NCBI GenBank assembly: GCA_014379915.1
Contig: JACMKV010000136.1
Location: forward strand, 1 to 11,473
From: Burkholderiales bacterium
GTDB lineage: Bacteria > Pseudomonadota > Gammaproteobacteria > Burkholderiales > JACMKV01
Direction: 5' to 3'
Length of the DNA stretch: 11,473 nt
Shown: positions 1 through 5,313 of the stretch, piece after piece
Position numbering within the stretch: the first letter of the stretch is position 1
Layout of the letters: every line of letters starts with the position of its first letter
The notes under the pieces: generated by a model
What the model was told of the DNA's origin: nothing
What the model saw: only the letters and a program-made list of their open reading frames with translations
Databases searched by the model: none
Position numbers and translations under genes: made by a program

Positions 1-291
1 ATCGTCGGCGAACGGCAGCGCGAGGCTGGTGCCTTGAACGAGATTCTTGCTCACGCCGCGCATGCGCGGCCGCGAGCGCTTCAGCATGGCCGCGGTCAGA
101 TCGAGGCCGGTATAGCGATGGCGCGTTGGCAGATGCGGCAGATCGAGCCCGGTGCCGATGCCGTTTATCAGGATGGTCGAAGGTTCCGCCGGCAATCGTT
201 TGAGACTATCGGCGCGGATTTTGCGAAACGGACGCTCGATGACGAAATCGTACATCGGGGCAAGCAGCGTGTAGCTCGATTCAAGCGACAT
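1..291 (-). CDS. Class I SAM-dependent methyltransferase, N-terminal part (cut by window edge)
   Basis: This frame is open from an ATG at 291 to the left edge and gives the first 97 residues of a longer protein. Residues 40-50 (ILINGIGTGLD) match the glycine-rich SAM-binding motif I of Rossmann-fold methyltransferases. Residues 60-70 (YTGLDLTAAML) match the following strand with the acidic residue that contacts the SAM ribose. The start MSLESSYTLLAPMYDFVIERP resembles small ubiquinone/phospholipid-type methyltransferases (Methyltransf_11 group). The substrate cannot be told from this part, and the C-terminal half is missing. No in-frame start lies upstream before apaG. The gene follows apaG by 32 bp on the same strand, so the two are probably cotranscribed. 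No Shine-Dalgarno sequence is visible. Confidence 0.8.
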   Translation of the reverse strand, partial: MSLESSYTLLAPMYDFVIERPFRKIRADSLKRLPAEPSTILINGIGTGLDLPHLPTRHRYTGLDLTAAMLKRSRPRMRGVSKNLVQGTSLALPFADD

Positions 292-323
292 GCCAGCAAC
301 GCCCGTTTATGTTCTCGGCCCGC

Positions 324-722
324 TTAATGCAGGACGCGCGGCATGTTGAGCGTAAATTCGGGGATCGGCGCATCGAAGCTCTTGCCGTCTTCGGCAACCA
401 TCTGATAGCTGCCGCGCATGGTGCCGACCGGCGTTGCGATCGCGGTGCCGCTGGTATATTCAAAACTCTCAGCGGGATTCAGATACGGTTGCTCGCCGAC
501 CACGCCCAGACCGCGAACCTGCTGAACCTGGTTCGCGGCATCGGTGATGATCCAGTGGCGGCTGATCAGCTGCGCGCCTACGGTGCCGGTATTGGTGATC
601 CTAATCGTATAGGTGAACACGTACCGCCCGTTGTCGACATCAGACTGTTCGGCGACATAATGGGTGCGCGTGGTGACGGTGATATCGTATTTTGATTCGC
701 TTTGTTTCGATTCTGCGGGCAT
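324..722 (-). CDS. apaG: ApaG protein
   Basis: The product is 132 residues, close to the about 125 of E. coli ApaG, and shows the family's hallmark segments: GRYVFTYTIRITNTGTVGAQL, SRHWIITDA, VRGLGVVGEQPYLNPAESFEYTSG, PVGTMRGSYQMV and the ending FTLNMPRVLH. ApaG is a single beta-sandwich domain found next to apaH/ksgA in enterobacteria; its biochemical role is not settled, though related domains occur in F-box proteins. The ATG at 722 was chosen. A GTG at 734 would add four residues, but it would lie inside the best -10 candidate. The gene is divergent from rpe, the usual betaproteobacterial arrangement, and is followed closely by the methyltransferase gene. Confidence 0.95.
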   Translation of the reverse strand: MPAESKQSESKYDITVTTRTHYVAEQSDVDNGRYVFTYTIRITNTGTVGAQLISRHWIITDAANQVQQVRGLGVVGEQPYLNPAESFEYTSGTAIATPVGTMRGSYQMVAEDGKSFDAPIPEFTLNMPRVLH

Positions 723-727
723 GGGGT

Positions 728-756
728 ATTGCACACTATTTTTTTTGGCATGACAA
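728..756 (-). promoter_or_regulatory. Candidate sigma-70 promoter for apaG
   Basis: On the minus strand TTGTCA (756-751) is followed after 17 bp by TGCAAT (733-728). The -35 box is good and the -10 box fair. The predicted transcript start would fall at about 721-722, on the ATG of apaG, implying a leaderless or nearly leaderless mRNA. The 19-bp tandem repeat starts just upstream of the -35 box. This is a pattern match only. Confidence 0.3.
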
Positions 757-794
757 GTCTACCCGCAGGGGCGTCGTCTACCCGCAGGGGCGTC
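757..794. repeat. Two perfect 19-bp tandem repeats upstream of apaG
   Basis: The unit GTCTACCCGCAGGGGCGTC occurs at 757-775 and again at 776-794 with no spacer. A degenerate third copy (TGCACGCAGGGCG) follows at 795-807. The array abuts the candidate -35 box of apaG in the divergent apaG/rpe region. It could be a duplicated regulator site or simply a slippage product. Confidence 0.8.
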
Positions 795-857
795 TGCACG
801 CAGGGCGCTCATCTCTTCGCGGTCCAGCGTCAGGAGCTTCGCCCGGCGCAAATACGC

Positions 858-863
858 TAGAAT
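858..863 (+). promoter_or_regulatory. Possible -10 element ahead of rpe
   Basis: TAGAAT lies in the context AATACGCTAGAATGCC, which resembles a sigma-70 -10 box. No convincing -35 hexamer sits 16-18 bp upstream. If real, the 141-bp palindromic element lies wholly between this promoter and rpe and would be transcribed in the rpe leader. Confidence 0.25.
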
Positions 864-880
864 GCCGGCTTCCTGATTCT

Positions 881-1021
881 CAGGCTGTTGAAAAACGTAG
901 CGAGCGCAACCAAAACAAGGTGCTGCGGGCCGAAAACGCGGAATGTACACGGAAGTACATGAGCATTTCGAGGTCCTGAGCAACGAAGTATTGGCAAGCG
1001 CAGTAGTTTTTCAACAGCCTG
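881..1021. mobile_element. 141-bp palindromic MITE-like element upstream of rpe
   Basis: The element is bounded by perfect 16-bp inverted repeats: CAGGCTGTTGAAAAAC at 881-896 and its complement GTTTTTCAACAGCCTG at 1006-1021. The interior is an imperfect palindrome: about half of the roughly 50 positions in each arm pair. It closes on a central hairpin, ATGTAC-ACGGAA-GTACAT. I see no coding capacity and no clear target-site duplication (flanks TTCT and TTAA). Ends beginning CAGGCTGTTGAAAAA recur, as far as I recall, in intergenic regions of proteobacterial genomes, so this is probably a dispersed non-autonomous element. It ends 21 bp before the rpe start and would fold in the rpe leader RNA. 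Confidence 0.65.
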
Positions 1022-1042
1022 TTAAGCCCCTGCGAGCTGTCG

Positions 1043-1705
1043 ATGTATCGAATTGCGCCGAGCATTCTATCCGCGAATTTTGCCCGACTCGGCGCAGAGG
1101 TGACGGACGTGATCGCGGCCGGCGCCGACATCATTCATTTCGACGTAATGGACAATCATTACGTGCCGAATCTGACCATAGGTCCGCTGGTCTGCGCGGC
1201 GGTTCGTCCACTAACCGATGCGCCGATCGACGTGCATCTGATGGTGAAACCGGTCGATCGCATCATTCCCGATTTCGCACGCGCCGGCGCCAACATTATT
1301 TCGTTTCATCCGGAAGCGAGCGAACACATCGATCGGACCCTGGCGCTGATCAAGGAACAGGGCTGCAAGGCGGGGCTCGTATTCAATCCCGCGACTCCGC
1401 TGCATTATCTCGACCACGTGCTCGACAAGCTCGATCTGGTATTGATCATGTCGGTGAACCCCGGCTTTGGCGGCCAGCAGTTCATTCCGCAAGCGCTGGC
1501 AAAGCTGCGCGCGGTGCGCGAGCGCATCGACGCGAGCGGGCGCGATATCTGGCTCGAGGTGGATGGCGGTGTCAAAACCGAAAATATCGCTGAGATCGCG
1601 CGCGCCGGCGCCGATACTTTCGTTGCCGGCTCGGCAATCTACGGCACGAGGAATTACGCGGCGACGATCAGCGCGATGCGCGGTGAACTTGCAGGCGTGC
1701 GGTGA
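1043..1705 (+). CDS. rpe: Ribulose-phosphate 3-epimerase
   Basis: This cytosolic TIM-barrel enzyme interconverts D-ribulose 5-phosphate and D-xylulose 5-phosphate in the pentose phosphate pathway and, where present, the Calvin cycle. The 220 residues match the usual 220-225. Visible motifs are the start MYRIAPSILSANFARLG, metal ligands H32 and D34 in IHFDVMDNHYVPN, H65 in DVHLMV, the flexible loop MSVNPGFGGQ (136-145), catalytic/metal D174 in LEVDGGV, and the phosphate-binding end AGADTFVAGSAIYG. The start follows directly from the family N-terminus, although no Shine-Dalgarno sequence is present. It is the first gene of the rpe-gph-trpE run, and the 141-bp palindrome ends 21 bp upstream. Confidence 0.98.
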   Translation: MYRIAPSILSANFARLGAEVTDVIAAGADIIHFDVMDNHYVPNLTIGPLVCAAVRPLTDAPIDVHLMVKPVDRIIPDFARAGANIISFHPEASEHIDRTLALIKEQGCKAGLVFNPATPLHYLDHVLDKLDLVLIMSVNPGFGGQQFIPQALAKLRAVRERIDASGRDIWLEVDGGVKTENIAEIARAGADTFVAGSAIYGTRNYAATISAMRGELAGVR

Positions 1706-1768
1706 CCGGCCTGATATCCAGTTATCGTTCATGACGGGTGTTCGCAGCGTTCCACTTCTTTTGCCCGA

Positions 1769-2458
1769 ATGAAGCTATCCTTTCCGCTGTCGATCTCCGC
1801 GATCGCCCTCGATCTCGACGGCACGCTGCTGGATACCGCTCCCGATCTTGCCGAGGCGGCCACTCGAATGCGTCGCGAAATCGGCCAACCGGCGCTTGAT
1901 GTGGCGGTCATCAAAAATTATGTCGGCAACGGGATCGTTCGCTTCGTGAAACGCGTGCTGACCGGCAATATGGAAGCTGAACCTGACGCAGCGCTTTTGG
2001 CAACAGCACTGCCGGTTTTCGAAAAGCATTATGCGCAGGTCATGAGCCGGACGACGCAGCCCTATCCAGGTGTCGTCGAGGGCTTGCAGGAGATGCGTTC
2101 GCAGGGGTTTCGGCTTAGCTGTTTGACCAACAAGGCTCAGGCTTTTACCCTGCCGCTATTGCGCGATACAGGCTTGCTGCCTTTCTTCGAGCTTGTCGTC
2201 AGCGGCGATACGGTGCCGCGAAAGAAGCCCGACCCGATGCCTTTGCAGCATTCGTGCGAAAAGCTCGGCATCGCGGCAAAAAACCTGCTGCTGATCGGCG
2301 ATTCAGCCAACGATACCCTGGCCGCGCGCGCTGCCGGCTGCCCGGTTTTTTGTGTCACGTACGGCTACAACGGCGGCAACGACGTACGAACGTTGGCGCC
2401 TGATGCCGTCATTGCGAGCTTCACGGATGCGCTGCCGTTGATCGTCAAAGCCGCATGA
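1769..2458 (+). CDS. gph: Phosphoglycolate phosphatase (HAD superfamily)
   Basis: The 229-residue product is a HAD-superfamily hydrolase that dephosphorylates 2-phosphoglycolate, formed by RuBisCO oxygenation or by repair of oxidised DNA ends. All four HAD motifs are seen: motif I DLDGTLLDT with nucleophile D15 and acid/base D17, motif II CLTN (T120), motif III lysine in RKKPDP (152-153), and motif IV LIGDSANDTLAARAAGCP (D178, D182). The alpha-helical cap lies at about residues 25-95, as in Gph. The position between rpe and trpE is the standard one in betaproteobacteria and supports Gph over other HAD phosphatases. It starts 63 bp after rpe; the intergenic stretch shows neither a terminator nor a Shine-Dalgarno sequence. 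Confidence 0.93.
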   Translation: MKLSFPLSISAIALDLDGTLLDTAPDLAEAATRMRREIGQPALDVAVIKNYVGNGIVRFVKRVLTGNMEAEPDAALLATALPVFEKHYAQVMSRTTQPYPGVVEGLQEMRSQGFRLSCLTNKAQAFTLPLLRDTGLLPFFELVVSGDTVPRKKPDPMPLQHSCEKLGIAAKNLLLIGDSANDTLAARAAGCPVFCVTYGYNGGNDVRTLAPDAVIASFTDALPLIVKAA

Positions 2459-2471
2459 CCTGCTCTGTGAC

Positions 2472-3956
2472 ATGACCGACGAAGAATTCAAACATCTCGC
2501 CGCGCAAGGCTTCAATCGCATTCCGCTGGTGCGGGTGACGTTTGCCGATCTCGATACGCCGCTGTCGGTTTACCTGAAGCTGGCAAACCAGCCCTACTCG
2601 TATCTGCTCGAATCGGTGGTCGGCGGCGAACGCTTCGGCCGCTATTCGATCGTGGGCCTGCCGGCTCGCGTCAGACTAAGCGTTACCGCGGAAACCGTGC
2701 GGGTTGAAATTGACGACAGAGTGACCGAGCAAACGGAAACCGCGGACCCACTCGGTTTCATCGAGACGTTCTACGCGCGCTTCAAGGCAGCGCCGGTTGA
2801 GCATGACTTGCGCTTCGTCGGCGGCCTGGTCGGCTACTTTGGCTACGATTGCGTGCGCTATATCGAAGCCCGGCTCGCCGGCATCACGAAAGTCGCGGCC
2901 AAAGCCGATGCGCTGGCGACGCCCGATATCGTGCTGATGCTGTCGGACGAATTGGCGGTCGTCGATAATCTGAGCGGCAAGCTATACCTGATCGTCTACG
3001 CCGATCCCGCCGAGACTGGCGCTTACGAAGCCGCGCAACAACGGCTCGACGAATTGTCCGCGCGATTGCGCGAGTCAGTGCGGTTGCCGGCGATGGGGTC
3101 GCGTGAGCCGCTCGGCGCAGCTGTTTCCGAAATAGGCAAGGCCGCTTTTCTCGATGCCGTTGCCCGCGCCAAACGCTATATTATCGACGGCGATATCATG
3201 CAGGTGCAGATTTCGCAGCGCATCCGCGTGCCGTTCGATGCGCCACCGATCAATCTGTATCGCGCGTTGCGAGGGCTGAACCCATCACCCTATATGTATT
3301 ATTTCGACTTCGGTGAGTATCACGTCGTCGGCGCGTCTCCCGAAATCCTGGTTCGGCAGGAGCGCGACAAAATCACGCTAAGACCGATTGCCGGCACCCG
3401 GCGCCGCGGCAAAACACCGGACGAAGACCGCGCTCTCGAAGAGGAGTTGCTGGCCGATCCGAAGGAGCGCGCCGAGCACCTGATGCTGATCGATCTCGGC
3501 CGCAACGATGTTGGCCGCGTCGCCCTGACCGGCAGCGTCAAGGTCACCGAGAACATGACCGTCGAACGTTACTCGCACGTCATGCACATCGTGTCGAATG
3601 TCGAAGGGCGGATCAAACCAGACATCACGCCGCTCGGCCTGCTGCGCGCGACCTTTCCCGCCGGCACTGTGACCGGCACGCCGAAAGTCCGCGCTATGGA
3701 AATCATCGCCGAACTCGAGCCCTCGAAGCGCGGCATTTACGCCGGCGCGGTCGGCTACCTCGGCTTCAACGGCAATATGGATTTGGCGATCGCAATCCGC
3801 ACCGCGGTGATCAAGGACGGCGTGCTGAACGCTCAGGCCGCCGCCGGCATCGTGGCCGATTCGATCCCCGAAAACGAATGGCTGGAAACCCAGAATAAAG
3901 CGCGCGCGGTGCTGCAGGCAGCGGAGCGCGCGGCCGCCGGCCTTGACGACACGTGA
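2472..3956 (+). CDS. trpE: Anthranilate synthase component I
   Basis: TrpE converts chorismate to anthranilate, using ammonia supplied by the TrpG glutamine amidotransferase, as the first committed step of tryptophan synthesis. The 494 residues are typical. The N-terminal domain carries the tryptophan feedback element LLES (45-48) and VGGLVGYFGYDCVRY (116-130). The chorismate-binding domain has the conserved segments PIAGTRRRG (305-313), IDLGRND (340-346), FPAGTVTGTPK (395-405), GAVGYLGFNG (425-434) and AGIVADSIPENEW (458-470). No key residue appears altered, so the enzyme should be active and feedback-regulated. It starts 13 bp after gph, consistent with cotranscription. Oddly, trpG does not follow: only a short remnant of its start is present. 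Confidence 0.98.
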   Translation: MTDEEFKHLAAQGFNRIPLVRVTFADLDTPLSVYLKLANQPYSYLLESVVGGERFGRYSIVGLPARVRLSVTAETVRVEIDDRVTEQTETADPLGFIETFYARFKAAPVEHDLRFVGGLVGYFGYDCVRYIEARLAGITKVAAKADALATPDIVLMLSDELAVVDNLSGKLYLIVYADPAETGAYEAAQQRLDELSARLRESVRLPAMGSREPLGAAVSEIGKAAFLDAVARAKRYIIDGDIMQVQISQRIRVPFDAPPINLYRALRGLNPSPYMYYFDFGEYHVVGASPEILVRQERDKITLRPIAGTRRRGKTPDEDRALEEELLADPKERAEHLMLIDLGRNDVGRVALTGSVKVTENMTVERYSHVMHIVSNVEGRIKPDITPLGLLRATFPAGTVTGTPKVRAMEIIAELEPSKRGIYAGAVGYLGFNGNMDLAIAIRTAVIKDGVLNAQAAAGIVADSIPENEWLETQNKARAVLQAAERAAAGLDDT

Positions 3957-3963
3957 GAAAACC

Positions 3964-3986
3964 ATACTGCTGATGATCGATAACTA
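3964..3986 (+). pseudogene. trpG: Remnant of the trpG start (anthranilate synthase component II)
   Basis: Seven bases after the trpE stop the sequence reads ATA CTG CTG ATG ATC GAT AAC TA, that is (I)LLMIDN followed by a stop. TrpG proteins begin MLLMIDNYDSFTYN, and trpG normally sits exactly here after trpE. The initiator is ATA instead of ATG, and homology stops at the Tyr codon (TA|G). Nothing like the rest of TrpG (NYDSFTYN, GVCLGHQ) is found in any frame up to 4325. I read this as the stump left by a deletion or rearrangement. The match covers only about 7 codons, so coincidence is possible, but residue match, frame and position all agree. Confidence 0.6.
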
Positions 3987-4289
3987 GTATCGGCGCCCAG
4001 TGACATCCGTACAAATTCAATACCCGCTCCTGCTACCCCTCTATGAATGGCCTTCCAACAACTAATCATGGCGCTTACCCGATACCATAAGGTCCAAGCA
4101 TCCCGCAGAAGCTTATTGACGCTGGGGCTTGTATCTCGAAGTACGACCGAGCGGCGCAAGCTTTGGCGCTACCGGTATCGAATCGCAGGCCGGAACGCCG
4201 GAAGATGATGCAGGCTTGGTATTGGCCGGTCGCTTTGGCACAAAAGTTCCGGCGCACGTCGCGTAGCGCGGCACCGTCCGGCGTCATAC
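3987..4289. other. Gene-free stretch after the trpG remnant
   Basis: About 300 bp separate the trpG remnant from the operator-like palindrome of the cytochrome gene. I find no credible gene on either strand, no T-tracted hairpin and no tRNA. The first seven bases, GTATCGG (3987-3993), are repeated inverted as CCGATAC at 4079-4085, so the stretch starting at the trpG break has weak 7-bp ends spaced 99 bp apart. A short open frame (4129-4266) lacks a credible start. The stretch probably contains the cytochrome promoter, but no convincing -35/-10 pair stands out. Confidence 0.55.
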
Positions 4290-4313
4290 TTCCGATTTAA
4301 CAATGATTCGGAA
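4290..4313 (+). promoter_or_regulatory. Operator-like palindrome upstream of the cytochrome gene (copy 1)
   Basis: The site has arms TTCCGA (4290-4295) and TCGGAA (4308-4313) around a core TT-TAACAA-TGAT. It lies 42 bp before the ATG at 4356. Nearly the same sequence, arms and TAACAA core included, occurs at 6959-6983 on the opposite strand before the propeller gene, while the flanks of the two sites differ. This suggests a protein-binding site or a conserved leader hairpin. Confidence 0.5.
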
Positions 4314-4355
4314 TCCCTGATAGCCGTGTTTCGCAAGTCGACAAAACGTTCACCG

Positions 4356-5036
4356 ATGACACCTATCCTGAAAGCCATCGTGTGCGTCGCGATGATCAAC
4401 ACGACGACGCTAGCCGCTGCGCCCGCCAACCGCCCCGCATACTTCGAATTCGTCGATGCCCGGCAGGACTGGGAGAGCAGCATGCACGGCAAGATGCTCC
4501 GCCGCTTGCTGCCGCCCGGTCCCGCGCCCGAGACGCTGCCCGAACCCGACTCGACAGGTGCTGCATTGCTGAAAAAATATTGCGTGCAATGCCATTACCT
4601 GCCGAGCCCCGCCATGCACAGCGCGGAAGCCTGGCCGACGGTCGTCGCGCGCATGGATAGGCGGATGCAGGGAGAGGGACATATCGGCGCCGAGATGCAG
4701 CGACTGATGGGCGGCCTTGAAACCATGAGCGCGCGCGAACGGAACATTCTGACCGCCTATCTGCAGGCGCACGGGCAAAAGCCGATCGATCGAACGCGCT
4801 TCCCCGACTTGAACTCAGCCGAAGGCCGCGCCTTCAGCGATGCCTGCGATCAGTGCCACACGCTGCCAGACCCGAAACGGCACACCGCGGACGAATGGCC
4901 GAAGGTCATCGAGCGCATGCAGAAGAATCTGCGCTGGGTTGGCGTTGTCTCGGCCAGCGACGACGCCCGCAACCCGCAAAGATTGAAAGTCGAGGAGATC
5001 ATTACCTTCCTGAGGCGGAACAGCCGCGGCCGCTGA
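4356..5036 (+). CDS. Secreted diheme c-type cytochrome
   Basis: The 226-residue product has an N-terminal signal (hydrophobic AIVCVAMI, then TTTLAAA, cleavage near residue 22) and two covalent heme sites: CVQCH (C76, C79, H80) and CDQCH (C164, C167, H168). Each site opens the same module, CxxCH-xLPxPxxH-x4-WPxVxxRM. The protein is therefore an internal duplication, with Met in the conserved RM (M100 and M188) as likely distal ligands. It should act in periplasmic electron transfer; partner and pathway are unknown. The ATG at 4356 was chosen; a GTG at 4326 would add ten residues including a basic KSTKR stretch and remains possible. Neither has a Shine-Dalgarno sequence. The gene stands alone, convergent to the propeller gene, with a palindrome shared with that gene upstream. 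Confidence 0.88.
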   Translation: MTPILKAIVCVAMINTTTLAAAPANRPAYFEFVDARQDWESSMHGKMLRRLLPPGPAPETLPEPDSTGAALLKKYCVQCHYLPSPAMHSAEAWPTVVARMDRRMQGEGHIGAEMQRLMGGLETMSARERNILTAYLQAHGQKPIDRTRFPDLNSAEGRAFSDACDQCHTLPDPKRHTADEWPKVIERMQKNLRWVGVVSASDDARNPQRLKVEEIITFLRRNSRGR

Positions 5037-5248
5037 GCTGCGATTTCCTCACTGACGATGCCTGGTCTCAGCACGAAACCGGGCCTCCCGGCCAAGTAAT
5101 CTCGGCGAAGCGATCTTTATCTTATCGGAATCGCTGCACTACGCTCGCATGGATGGCCCGCCTTGCTCTCGGCTTTGCCATCCCGAATTTTTGGGGCGGT
5201 ATGGGAAGCCGGCGATGCAGGCGCCTTTGCGCCGACGACCTTCTGGCG

Positions 5249-5280
5249 AAAAAAACGCGCACCCGAAGATGCGCGTTTGT
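5249..5280 (-). terminator. Rho-independent terminator, possibly bidirectional
   Basis: A perfect 9-bp stem (AAACGCGCA 5253-5261 with TGCGCGTTT 5270-5278) closes an 8-nt loop. Read on the minus strand it runs into seven consecutive T residues (5255-5249), 35 bp after the stop of the propeller gene: a textbook intrinsic terminator. Read on the plus strand it is followed by TGTTTTC, so it may also stop transcripts from the cytochrome gene, which ends about 215 bp upstream. Confidence 0.9.
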
Positions 5281-5313
5281 TTTCACTTGCTTGCCGGCCT
5301 CGCGGTCTTATTA

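Noticed and set aside
881..1021. Reading the 141-bp palindrome as an intrinsic terminator
   Set aside because: The ends have T/A runs, but the long imperfect palindrome with 16-bp perfect terminal repeats fits a dispersed element better. A secondary terminator role is not excluded.
3378..3965. Minus-strand open frame opposite trpE
   Set aside because: It lies entirely over conserved trpE sequence and has no recognisable domain.
4235..4250. Sigma-54-like site TTGGCAC-N5-TTCC upstream of the cytochrome gene
   Set aside because: The -24 half and the spacing fit, but the essential GC of the -12 half is CC. No enhancer-binding protein is encoded nearby.
4129..4266. 45-codon open frame (TTG start) between trpE and the cytochrome gene
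   Set aside because: Weak start, no ribosome binding site, no recognisable domain. Composition looks plausible, but it is too short to support.
5079..5091. CCGGG-CCT-CCCGG hairpin after the cytochrome gene
   Set aside because: A perfect 5-bp stem, but no T-run follows on either strand. The hairpin at 5249-5280 is the convincing terminator.
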